From the NCBI GenBank assembly GCA_038502395.1, contig JARJIL010000003.1:248001-312000 (forward strand): a DNA stretch of 64,000 nt. The letters run 5' to 3'. This DNA is from Dittrichia graveolens (Eukaryota; Streptophyta; Magnoliopsida; Asterales; Asteraceae). Below the pieces are notes generated by a model. The model saw only the letters and a list, made by a program, of their open reading frames with translations. It searched no databases and was not told the origin of the DNA. Each line of letters opens with the position of its first letter. The first letter of the stretch is position 1. Below, one piece after another: positions 35,290 to 45,645 of the stretch. Both the position numbers and the translations under genes were made by a program.

Positions 35290-35597
35290 AGGCAAAAGTT
35301 CAAACACGAACCGTTTTTCGTACGAGAACTGTGGAAACTGTTTTTAACGCCATTAATGACTCATTAATACGGATATTTTGGTAATTTATATATTTTACCC
35401 AAACGTGAATTGCGTCCGGATGAGTCGTCATTAATTTGCGATGCTTGATTTTTTTTAAATAACTCTCATTAATGAGCCATTAATGAAACATTAAAGAGCT
35501 GTCAAAAATCTTAGCCATTGATTAATTTTAATCAAGGACTAAGATTGGTTCTCACAGTTTTCGTACGAAATACATTTCTCGTTTGAACCCTCCCCTG
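35290..35597. mobile_element. MITE, GTTCAAACGAGAAC family, copy J
   Basis: AGGCAAAAGTTCAAACACGAAC to TTTCTCGTTTGAACCCTCC, with CGTACGAGAACTG and CAGTTTTCGTACGA forming the second inverted pair. One of the most complete copies. Confidence 0.9.
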
Positions 35598-35605
35598 TAT
35601 ATATA

Positions 35606-35790
35606 GTGAGAGAAGTTATTTGAGAAATATTTTTTATTACGAGTACCACGAGAACCAATTTGAGCCATCAAATTCCACCCCCGTCAATTCTATGACTTTG
35701 CCACACTTTATCACTCTACACTCTCAATCCATGAATTCCACTTTTACAAATAGTTTTCATAATTCTCATACGAAAAACAATTCTCCATTG

Positions 35791-35792
<2 letters not shown>
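35606..35792. mobile_element. MITE, copy K (E/F-type interior)
   Basis: GAGAGAAGTTATTTGAGAAA to CATACGAAAAACAATTCTCC. The interior has ATTCCACCCCCGTCAATTC and CATGAATTCCACTTTTA, as in copy E. Followed by (TA)n. Confidence 0.8.

Positions 35793-35826
<34 letters not shown>
35793..35826. repeat. (TA)n microsatellite
   Basis: About 16 TA units after MITE copy K. Confidence 0.95.
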
Positions 35827-35827
<1 letters not shown>

Positions 35828-37553
35828 CACACTTGCTACAAAAAAATAGTCCTCGAGCATTTTTGACAATGGGGTACTAGATCTAGTAATACATGTATTA
35901 GGATGTCACTATTGTTACTTGTTAGTGTGGTTGCAACGTACTAGTCACTTTTTAACATATCAAATTTTGGTACCACTTTAAAATTTACATTACTAAAGTT
36001 TATGAGACAAAAAAATTTACATTACTAAACAAATTGTGAGATAAAAAATTTATGTTTTATGTAATTAAAATTTACGTTTTATGCGGCAACGTTAAAATTA
36101 AGTATTATAATTGAATTCAAATTTGTTATTCATGCCACCATCTGCAAAATACAAAGAACCATTTCAAAAAATTCAAATCTCACCACGTGACCTCCTTAGC
36201 AGTGAAGGAATCCACAAACTCCTATCAACCACGCCATTATGATGTGGGATTTTCACCCACCACAGCGTGGTCAATGGTTTCACGCCCTCACCCTTTTTCG
36301 ACTCCGCACACTCTTAATTGGCACTTTATGCAAAAATGACTTGTACGATCATTTGCACTGAATAGAATACGCCAAGGATTGATGGTAAGGTTTCTCCTTG
36401 AACCACTATGGAGATGGAGCTAGATTATCTATGTCAACTCAACTTTACTCAACTTCTTAAATAAAACTGTGATACTTAAGATCTTACATCATGCTTTAAT
36501 TTAGAATAGTTGTAATTAGTGATCTACATGGTGTACAATCCTCATACATGGTGTGTGTAAGACGTACATAGTCCAAGCTATTACCGTTTTCAAGGTAAAA
36601 CGTAACGATATATGGAGCAAAATCATGTTTATCCTAGCTAGGTGATAATTCATTAAAAGTGGACCCAATTTTAATTTATAATCAAGGATCCCACTTTGAT
36701 TTTTGTGAGAGAAAACAACCGGTTATATTTTGATCATAATTTGAGAGGTCACAACCAGTAATTAGGAGTGAAGGACGGTATTATATTGCATCTCATTAAT
36801 TTCCCATTAAAAGAATGCTACAGTGTGTAACACAATATCTGCATCATTATAATCTTATGTCACTCAACACCACTACTAGAATGGGAATATGGAGATGATG
36901 ATAGAGACTTTGTAGAAACAGGAAAATATGTTATGTCGAAATGAAAGGTCAATCAACTGCATATATAATTCCAAACATCCAATTAATTTTGGAAGGTGTA
37001 TAGTAATGCAAGTTAGCACATAACTTTCCTGTAATCATAATATATGTCAAAAGAAAGGCGAGTGGTAAATCCATTTTATCATAGTGAGTGATTTATTGGA
37101 TGCCAGCCATATCTCATTGTGAAGTGTGAACCTGTAAATATACCATGCAAGTTAAATTGAAGTACGCCCTTTCTTGTTTTGGATTCTTGGGCTAAAGAAA
37201 GTGGGCCCATATGATGTACGCTAATACACACTCTCTAATTATAATTTTAAATTATATCTTTTGTTTATCACAAGATTTGAACCAACAGCCTTCGTGTGTG
37301 AGACCAGATTTCATATGCACCGGGCCAAAGCCTTTTGTTGGCCTAGTCAATTACTAGTTAACAGTACATTCAGGAAGGCAAAGATTGTATGAAGATCACT
37401 TTGACTGTTTGACAGAGGCCACAAATCAAATAACTACTTTTATATTTGCTTGTTATAAAGTTTATAAATAAAACTTTAATGATGGCGAACTAACCAATAA
37501 ATGAAACGGATATATATGAATGGTTTTAGCTACCAGAAGAAAACCTTTGAAGT
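35827..37553. other. 1.7 kb without recognised element
   Basis: No coding frame. A 33-bp near-duplication (AAAAAATTTACATTACTAAA) is at 35978-36030. CCACGCCATTATGATGTGGG and CCACAGCGTGGTCAATGG near 36230 are GC-richer. One of the few stretches that may be low copy. Confidence 0.4.
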
Positions 37554-37650
37554 AAGGCTGTCAATTTGAGTCAAGTTTATGTTGTTCGGGTTCGAGTATG
37601 GACGTGTCTACCTTGATCCAAGGTGGGTCAAAGGAACCACCTATTTTTTG
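37554..37650. mobile_element. hAT-like terminus (TAAGGCTGTCAATTT family), fragment
   Basis: TAAGGCTGTCAATTTGAGTC followed by GTTCGGGTTCGAG is the same terminus as the delimited copy at 44237-45163. The opposite end was not found nearby. Confidence 0.6.
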
Positions 37651-38130
37651 AATTATTTCTACAAAACATATATATAAAAATTTATTATCAATACTATCTT
37701 AATTAAAATTCAGGATCCAACTTTATTTTCTTAGATAAGTTTGTCCTATCAATTTTGATTATTTCAGCTTTGCTTAGTACTTTAATCTAATATTTTAGTG
37801 TAAGAAATCGAAGAGTCAAATAATTATTGTGTTAATTTTGTCTTATTATTTGGTTGTATGTTCTTAAATTGTGCACTAGGTTTAAATTTAGTTGTGTGTT
37901 TATGTTTTTTCTTAATTGTTAACCTATATTATGTTATTACTTGAATGTTGTTAATTATTTGTTTTAGTTATAAATTATAAGGTTTACAAGAAACCAATGA
38001 ATCTAGTTTATTTACAAATGATTATTGTACAAATAATGATTAGGTTGATCTAAATGAACTATCCTTTGATTCGATAGAATTAACAACCGAACTCAATCAT
38101 CTTAAGCCATTTGATAGAATAAGCAGATAT
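37651..38130. other. AT-rich DNA, nothing recognised
   Basis: T-rich with no coding frame or terminal repeats of its own. It is the left flank of the Mutator-like element, whose 9-bp target ends at 38139. Confidence 0.4.
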
Positions 38131-38357
38131 AAAAACTTAGGGGTTAATATCCAAAAGTGTACCAAAGTTGTCACTTTTTGCAATTATGTATAGCAAACTT
38201 CCAAAACTACCATTTAGTGTACTCAACTTTCTAAAACTACCATTTAGTGTCTCTGACCTGGTATATCAGGTTACCTGCTGATGTGGCGACGGTTTTGATG
38301 ACGTGGTGTGTGACTTGGGTGTTGACATGTCATTTTTTTGTTTTTAAATAATTGAAA

Positions 38358-38358
<1 letters not shown>

Positions 38359-38406
<48 letters not shown>
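38359..38406. repeat. (AAT)n microsatellite beside the MULE left TIR
   Basis: About 16 units. A comparable (ATT)n/(AAT)n pair lies inside the second MULE-like element. Confidence 0.97.
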
Positions 38407-38542
38407 TTTTCACTTTGAAGGTCACCATCGCTCACTAGCGATTGCACCATCGATCACTGGCAACTACACCATCACCACAGTCGCTTTTGAAGGTCACCAT
38501 CGCTCAAGAGCTCCATGGCAGCCACCATCGACTGCACCATCA

Positions 38543-39833
38543 TGTAACACCCAAGGTTCAGAAATTCCCTTAACTAGTAACTTTACGAAATGATGTGTTT
38601 TGGTATTGCGTAATTGAGATTATAAGGTGTTTAGTAACTTGAGGGGCTTAAGTTATCATTTTGGAATTTGAAAAATAGAGGGACTATTTATGCCTAAACT
38701 CAAAGTTATGTTTATATATAGTTGGGTTTGACTAGATTAGTCAAACTATTCACAAATTCACCTACAACTTCACGTAAGTTCTGAAGCATAAGATTTTCTC
38801 TGATGTTTTGAGCAAGAACAGCAAGAAACTAGAGGTTACATCTGATCTTAGTTGATCACAAGGTTAAGGTAAGGATTCTTAACCATATGCTTTGAAGTTT
38901 TAATGGGTTTTGAGTGATTCATGATGAATCATAGATTAAAGCTTGTTTTTGATGTTGTTTTTAGTGTATATGTTGTTGGGGTGTAGGAAAACACCCCAGT
39001 AGAGTTTTTATGTATTAAGATTGAGTTTTTGGTAACTTTGGTTGGAGTACACAGCAGACAGTCGGCGAACTAGAGCTTTATGTAGTAAGGCATGGGCGTG
39101 CCTTTAAGGGGTACGATCGTGCCTAGTGGCCATGACCGCCTCTGCTCATGAGGTCCGGACGTGCTTTTGGCCCAGTACGCCCATGCTTGTTTCTGCTCTG
39201 TTTCTGGGCCTGGGCGAGGAGGCATGGGCGTACCTCTAGAGGGTATGGGCATGCCTTGCCCCTGTTTAGTTTGCTAAGTGCTGAGTTGGGGTATGTATTG
39301 ATATCATAATTGTATATATCTGTAGGAAGTACTCATATATGTGATATGTATTGATCATAGGATCAGAGAGAGAGAGCTGTAGCATGCTGCTTCATGCAGT
39401 AATTGCTACAGACATTGTTTTAGCCTTCTTGGCGGATGCTAAGATGGTGCAGAACTGTATCCATAAGAACTGTTACATCATTCGTATATGTGTATGCACA
39501 TGCTTATCTGATTTACAGTTTAGATTTCTCACTAAGCTCTCGTAGCTTATCAGATACTGCTTACTGTTGTTTTGCAGGGCGTGATAACTCCAAAAGCAAG
39601 GCCCCAGTTTGACGGTTGTTGTTTGTATGTGAAAAACAGTGTTTTGAAATCTAACGCCCAGTTGTACTTTGAGAAAACATCTTTTGATGTAAATATGTAA
39701 ATAATACGCTTTTGTATGAACCTGAGGGTTCAAAACCGTTTTTACTGCTTCCGCTCGTTTGTTTTTAACTGGTTTATCTTTAAAAGAATTTTATTTAGAG
39801 CTTTATTCGTGTTTTAAAATTTGGGGCGCTACA
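38543..39833 (+). mobile_element. Solo LTR, 1291 bp, TSD CATCA
   Basis: TGTAACACCCAAGG to GGGGCGCTACA, flanked by CATCA at 38538-38542 and 39834-39838. TATATATA at 38713-38720 is 170 bp from the start. Word array at 39090-39260: CATGGGCGTGCC, GTACGATCGTGCC, CCGGACGTGC, CATGGGCGTACC. It splits the CACCATC-rich core of the MULE. Confidence 0.95.
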
Positions 39834-40071
39834 CATCACCACCATCATCTGTCACCACCGATCATGTATATCATTATGCGTTTCTGGACATTTTCCAGGG
39901 TTTCTTTGAAAGGGGACTGTTACAATCGAAAGTGGAAGTCGATTGGTCTTCTTCGTCAATGTCTTGTTTGTCAACCAAAGATCTGTGATTTCTTGTTCGA
40001 GCTGTTGAGTCGTGTTCTTCATACGATCTGGGTTCTTCGAGAGTGTTCTTTGGTACCAGATCTGAGTTATT

Positions 40072-40240
40072 GTTTAAATGGGTTGTCGATTCATCTGTTG
40101 GTAGGAAGTCGTTTCATCTGTTATTGTTCAAATGGGTTGTCGATTCATCTGTTGGTGGGAAGTCGATTCATCTGTTGCTATGGAGTTTTCGTTCAAATGG
40201 GTTTGTCGATTCATCCATTGCTAATGTTTAAGATCTAAGT
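40072..40240. repeat. 54-65-bp tandem repeat in the MULE interior
   Basis: AAATGGGTTGTCGATTCATC (third copy AAATGGGTTTGTCGATTC) begins units at 40076, 40130 and 40195. Confidence 0.88.
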
Positions 40241-40914
40241 TCTTGTTCGAGATCTGCGTTATTGTTCAATTTTTGTTGCCCAGATCTGAATTTTTAGGGT
40301 TCTTATTTGATTATTCATGTTTTAGGGTTCCATTTGCTCCCCAGATTTGAGTTTTTGAAGGTGTGTTTTGATCTTCATTTGTGTTGTAGTATTAATGCTT
40401 AAAAACATAACCCATTTAATGAGCTTTTAGATCTAATTTAGGTTTTTTTTCATATGTGATTTACTGATTCATCTTCATCATGGTTCATCTTCATCTTTAA
40501 ACATGCTTCATCTTCATGTTTCCCCGGTTCTTCTGTTCTTCTTTATCATTCTGATTCTTTCTAATTTTTTTAGCATGAATAATATAATAATTAAGTGATG
40601 TGGAATTTAAAAATAAATCAAAATTAAGAAAATTACCTGCAACTTGTTAAGTAGGTTTCCCAATACATCAAATGCTAGTTTTAGAAAGTTGAGTACACTA
40701 AATGGTAGTTTTAAAAGTTGGATATACACAATAGCAAAAAGTGATAACTTGGGTACACTTTAGATACTAAACCCAAAAACTTAATATGTAAAAGAACGAC
40801 TATAACAAGGTTCATACTATTATTAAAACTTTTTATTATTTACCATTTATATTAATAACCTGACCCCAAGAAAAATCCAGTGTTCGTTTGTCGTATCAAC
40901 TAAGTTAAGGAACC

Positions 40915-41639
40915 ATATGGTTTTAGGTCCTAGATTTGCCGTTGGGTTCGAGTCAGTTTCGTGTCAACCCAAATTCGACCCATTTATTTTCGTGCCAGTT
41001 CGGGTCGGGTCACTTTTTTCGTGTTGGATTCGTGTCGACCCGTTTGGCCAAATGTGGTTGATGAGTATTTTTCAGTTTTCGAATACGATTCATTTCAATT
41101 ACGATTTTCTTTATTAATATTTCAAATTTCATGTTTGTTTTCCAACTTTCGGTAAGAATTTGAAAATGGTTTTCGTTTATATTCTAACTTCAATATTCAA
41201 TGTTCGTTTCGATTGTATTCAAACTTTAAATTTGGTATTTGTTTCGGTTTGATTCGAATTTTGATTTTACTTTTTTATTCAACTTATGTAAATAAATATA
41301 ATAATAAAAACTATGATGCACCACTATTCTATTAAGTACGAATAGATAATATCATTGAATAACCGAATAATTTAAAATTGTTCCTCATTAAATATAATTA
41401 TAAATCAAATTCAAAATACTAAAGTACCACATATCAAGTAATCAAATGTAAAAATTCCAAAATCATGTTATAGTTATAGTTATAGTTTTACACTTAAATG
41501 GGTCATATGAGTTACTTTCGGGTTATTTGGTTGATCCTAATTCGACCTATTTATATTCATATCAACCTACTTTTAAGCCGTGTCGGGTGCGCGTCACTTT
41601 TTTGTCAGGTTTCGTATCGGCCAGCAAATTGCCATCCTT
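40915..41639. mobile_element. hAT-like relic, TAAGGCTGTCAATTT family
   Basis: The right end, reversed, is TAAGGATGGCAATTTGC followed by GACAAAAAAGTGACGCG. The left side has GGTTCGAGTCAGTTTCGTGTC and GTCGGGTCACTTTTTTCGTG. Both match the ends of 44237-45163. The extreme left terminus is degenerate and no target duplication is seen. No transposase. Confidence 0.65.
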
Positions 41640-41695
41640 ACTTTGAAGTACTTCTAATTTTAAAATCGTATCAATACAGTCAATCGTCAATGGGG

Positions 41696-41811
41696 GATCT
41701 TGGGCCTGAACGGGCTGTTGCCAAAGGCACTCTTGACAGATCTTGGGCCTGAACGAGCTGTTGCCAAATGCACTCTTGACAGATCTTGGGCCTGAACGGG
41801 CTGTTGCCAAA
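41696..41811. repeat. 43-bp tandem repeat, 2.7 copies
   Basis: Units start GATCTTGGGCCTGAACGGGC at 41696, 41739 and 41782. A fourth start, GATCTTGGTCCTG, at 41811 diverges. Confidence 0.93.
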
Positions 41812-42285
41812 GATCTTGGTCCTGTTCTACAAGGACCATATACGGATATACCTTCATCTTCTATCTTGATGAGTTGATGGGGCTTTCTGATTTGGACCTC
41901 TCTAGAAATACAACATTATTGAGATTGAAAGTTGAGAATTCTAATCTTGTAAGCAAATTTGGAATATACAAATACTAGTAACTTTCCCACTAAAGTCATT
42001 TAGTCAAGGTTTATATCATATAAATATAAGAAATTACACCATGCCAACTACCAACCTAACATTATAATTATGACTCCAAACTAGAACCAACAATCAATCT
42101 TTGTGTGGTTTGGTTTGAATAAATAGAAAGGTTCCATTAACCAAACAAAACAGAGAGTGTGTTTACAAGATTCATGATTATTATTATTTTTAGAATTCTT
42201 AGTTTTAGAAGATTAACTTGTAATTAATTCCATATTCATACACCTCCTTAACATTCCTAACTTCAAGGGTGGTCTCATGATAAAA
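41812..42285. other. Unassigned flank of the CACTA element
   Basis: No complete gene. 41855-41975 contains a short frame with a leucine-rich look (LMGLSDLDLSRNTTLLRL), too short to call. The right end may be the start of the copia LTR that the CACTA element split. Confidence 0.35.
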
Positions 42286-45192
42286 CACTACTACATTTAG
42301 GCACATTTGCGACAGGCAAATTCTGTCGCAAAAACCTCGATAAAGGGCCTTGCGACGGATTTGCGATGAAAATCAACGGTCCCAAAAAGCCTCGTCAGAA
42401 ATAACTTTGCGTCGGATTATTTGCGCCCACCATGATTTTGTGATGGATGATTTTTACAACGAATTTGCGATGGATGTTTTTTGCGTCGGGTAAAGCTGCG
42501 TAGGATGTTTTTGCGTTGGGTTTGTGACGGATAAGTTTTGTGTTCGATTTGCGACAGATTTGCATGGGTCTGAATTCTAAGTTTATTGTCGTATATGTCG
42601 AAATTCCATCGTAAAATACGTTTAAAAAATGTAAAAAATCTGTGTTTTTTCATTTTTCGTAAAGAAACAAAAAGTTCAGATTTTTAAATATTAAATTAAA
42701 CCTAAATACACTACTATAAAAAAGAAATACAAACATTACAAACCAAATCGTAGCCAAAGCTATCATTCAAAACATAGTAATTAGATAATACCATGCAATT
42801 AGATATTCCAAGTTTAATAAACAATATTTCAAGTTTAGTAAAAGTGTATGTAAACTTATGAAAACACACACGCACATGTCTATAGAAAAACGTATTATAC
42901 CTTTTACTTTATCAAATTGTTAACACGTATAAGAAATGAGATGATTCGTGTTCGTTGATGTCCTTTCACGACTTTTTAGTTTAAAAATGCAAAAAACAAA
43001 TTCAAAATCCATCGCAATTGTACGTGAAGATTTGAGATGGACATAAACTTAATACACTATTATATGGCTACAAACACACACACAAAACTCATACACAATT
43101 TAATACACTATTATATGGCTACAAACACACACACAAAACTTTAAAAAATTTATTCGCCCAAGTCCGACGTGTCGTTGTATGATAAACAACATTTCAAATT
43201 TAGTAAGCGTGTATGTAAACGTATGAAAAACGTATAAAACCTCTTATTTCACCAAATTATTAACACGTATAAGAAATGAGATGATTCATGGTTGTTGGTG
43301 TTTTTGATGACTTTTTAATCTAAATATGCAAAAAAAGTAACTTAAGGTGGTCGCTAATCCGCCACAAATTGCAACAAATTTGTGACGCATCTAAATTTGT
43401 TTTTTTGTTTTTGAATTGTTGTTGCATATAACAAACTCATACACCTTTTATTACACTATTATATATATTATATGACTATACAAACAAAAAAAAATTATTC
43501 GTGCATGTCGGACGTGTCGTTGTATGATAAACGATATTTCAAGTTTAGTAACGAGCATGTAAACGTATAAAAACACACACGAGCATGTATACAAAAAAAA
43601 ACGTATAAAATTTCTTACTTCCCTAAATTGTTAACACGGATAAGAAATGAGACGATTTATGTCTGTTGATGCCTTCACAAGACTTTTTAATCTGAAAATA
43701 AAAAAAACAAATTCAAATTCTAATCCATCGCAAATTGTGAAGATCTGCGCTAGACTTAAACTTGGTTTTTAATTTTTTGAATTATTTTTTCATATAACCA
43801 ACTTATATACCCTTTATGCCTTTATTACATTATTAAATTAAATGACTATACAATCATACAAACTTTTAAAAAATTTATACGTCCACATTGTCTTTGTATG
43901 AAAAGCAAGTTTAGTTGTATGAATAGGTTTCAGTTACGTCGGGTTTGCGACGGACAACATTAATATATAACTTTGATTTTTTTAAATTATTTTTGCGTTG
44001 GATTTATGACGGATCATTTAATTATATATTTTTTTAATTTCCTTTTTATATATTTGCGTCAAATTTGTGTCCGATTTTTTTGTAGCCTGTCGCTATTTCG
44101 TCGCTTATGATCACGTGATTGTGATGGTATATACTATTATGCCTTGGTGTCTATTACAAATCTTTCACAGAGTCATCACAACTTTTGTATTTTTTGCTAA
44201 GACTTTCTTCTGTCGCAAAATTTCCTTGCGTGCAATTAAGGTTAGCAATTTCTGGGTCAACCCGAAACCCGATACGAAAAAAGTGACACGAACCCGAAAC
44301 GGGTCAAAAGCGGGTTGACACGAAATCGACACGAAAATAAATGGGTCGGGTTAGGGTCAACCTGATAACCTGAAAATGACCCGTTTATAGGTAAAACTAT
44401 AACATTTTAAAATTTTCTTTAATACTTGAACTTTAAATTTTGAAAAGAAGATTATTAATTAAAATAAAAGAGTGACATTTTAGGACAATAAAACCCGCCA
44501 AACAAAAGTACAAAACCCTTAAACGTTAAAAACTCAAAATAAACAAAAAAAAATTTACTGTTAAAACAATAGTACGTTATTTTAGTTTTTCCTATTTTCA
44601 CTATATGATTTTTATACTTTTACATTTAATTATTTTATAGGTGATACTATAGTATTTTGTATCGATTCCTAATTCTATTTAATGATGAATAATCTTAAAT
44701 TATTCGGTTGTTCAATGACATTTTATTATATTCATTTATATAAGTGAATAAAAAAGTGAAATCAAAATTTCAATCAAATCGAAATAAATACCGTATTTGA
44801 AGTTCGAATACAACGGAAACGAACATTGATTATTAAAGTTAGAATATAAATGAAAATCGTTTTCGGAATTTGTGCCGAACGTTGGAAAACAAACATGGAA
44901 TTTGAAAATTTGATAAGGAAAACCGTATTTGAAACGGAGAACCGTATTCGAAAATCGTACTCGAAAACCGTATTCGAAAAGCGTACTCAAAAACTGTATT
45001 CGAAAGCAGAAAAAATTCTCGCCGCTGACATTTTGGCCTAAATGGGTCGACACGAACCTGAAACGAAAAAAACTGACACGACCCGAACTTGACACGAAAA
45101 TAAGTGGGTCGAAATTGGGTCGACACGAAACTGACCCGAACCCGACCCAAATTGACAGCCTTACGTGCAATAGCCTGATTTTGTTGCTAGTG
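42286..45192. mobile_element. Non-autonomous CACTA (En/Spm-like) element
   Basis: Left end CACTACTACATTTAGGCAC; reversed right end CACTAGCAACAAAATCAGGC. Flanking 3-mers are AAA and AAG (imperfect). Subterminal regions are full of TTTGCGACGG/TGCGTCGGATTT-type motifs in both orientations (42300-42560, 43900-44120, 44215), as expected for CACTA elements. The middle has repeated blocks of about 300 bp (ATTGTTAACACGTATAAGAAATG at 42916, 43256 and 43626, with small changes). A hAT-like element splits the right subterminal region. No transposase frame remains. Confidence 0.8.
44237..45163. mobile_element. Non-autonomous hAT-like element, 927 bp, 8-bp TSD
   Basis: Flanked by CGTGCAAT at 44229-44236 and 45164-45171. 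Ends TAAGGTTAGCAATTT and, reversed, TAAGGCTGTCAATTT. Subterminal arrays of GGGTCGGGTT/GTGTCGACCC words fill about 120 bp at each end. The 8-bp duplication supports the hAT superfamily. It is nested inside the CACTA element. Confidence 0.88.
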
Positions 45193-45500
45193 AAGCCTGA
45201 TTTCTATAAACTTTCAGCTTTAGATACTTTAAATCTAGCAAAAGTGTGTGTGGGCTGTTTGTGACTTACATTAAGTGAAAGGGGTTGTTTTGTAATTTGT
45301 TTTAGTCTTTAGTAAAGGCAACAAGTTTCAGTTGTTCGCATCTTTTCATTTTTCGTGTTCTTTAGTGGGAGAAAGTTCTATTACCGTGGCAACAAAAGGG
45401 TTTTTCATTTTTGAGTTCTTGAGTGTGTAATCAGGTAAAACTGTGTTCAATTACAGCAGTTAATGGAGATTTGGTTTCTATTCTTGAGTTAACAACGCAA
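45193..45500 (+). mobile_element. 3' end of a Ty1-copia LTR
   Basis: Ends CAACGCAACA directly before a tRNA-Met-like primer-binding site. The LTR start is not identified and was probably separated by the CACTA insertion. Confidence 0.55.
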
Positions 45501-45519
45501 CAAGTGGTGTCAGAGTCTA
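45501..45519 (+). other. Primer-binding site of the copia element
   Basis: AGTGGTGTCAGAGTC resembles TGGTATCAGAGC, complementary to the 3' end of initiator tRNA-Met, used by Ty1-copia elements to prime minus-strand synthesis. Confidence 0.65.
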
Positions 45520-45645
45520 GGGCTCTACGATCTGGATTGAAGATTTACATAGGGTTTTTTGATCGAAGAATACTAAGCATCTTTTTGTCGACTGTGAAGA
45601 AGAATTTACCGATAAGAACAAACTGAAAGTTCTCGGTGAAGATCT

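Larger units (their letters stand above)
38140..40774. mobile_element. Non-autonomous Mutator-like (MULE) element, 9-bp TSD
   Basis: Flanked by AAAAACTTA at 38131-38139 and 40775-40783. Left end GGGTTAATATCCAAAAGTG and reversed right end GGGTTTAGTATCTAAAGTG begin inverted repeats of about 110 bp, both with CAAAACTACCATTTAGTG or a near match. The 9-bp duplication and long TIRs fit the Mutator superfamily. Interior: (AAT)n next to the left TIR, CACCATCG-rich sequence, a solo LTR (38543-39833), then GC-richer GTTGTCGATTCATC repeats. No transposase is present. The interior may include captured host sequence. Confidence 0.85.

Noticed and set aside
39759..40238. Open frame of 159 codons on the plus strand
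   Set aside because: It begins in the tail of a solo LTR, crosses the LTR end and the TSD, and continues in tandem repeats of the MULE interior. It is open by chance.
44736..45264. Overlapping open frames of 80-144 codons on both strands
   Set aside because: They lie in the subterminal GGGTCGGGTT/GTGTCGACCC arrays of the hAT-like element, which lack stops in several frames because of the repeated words. No domain and no start context.
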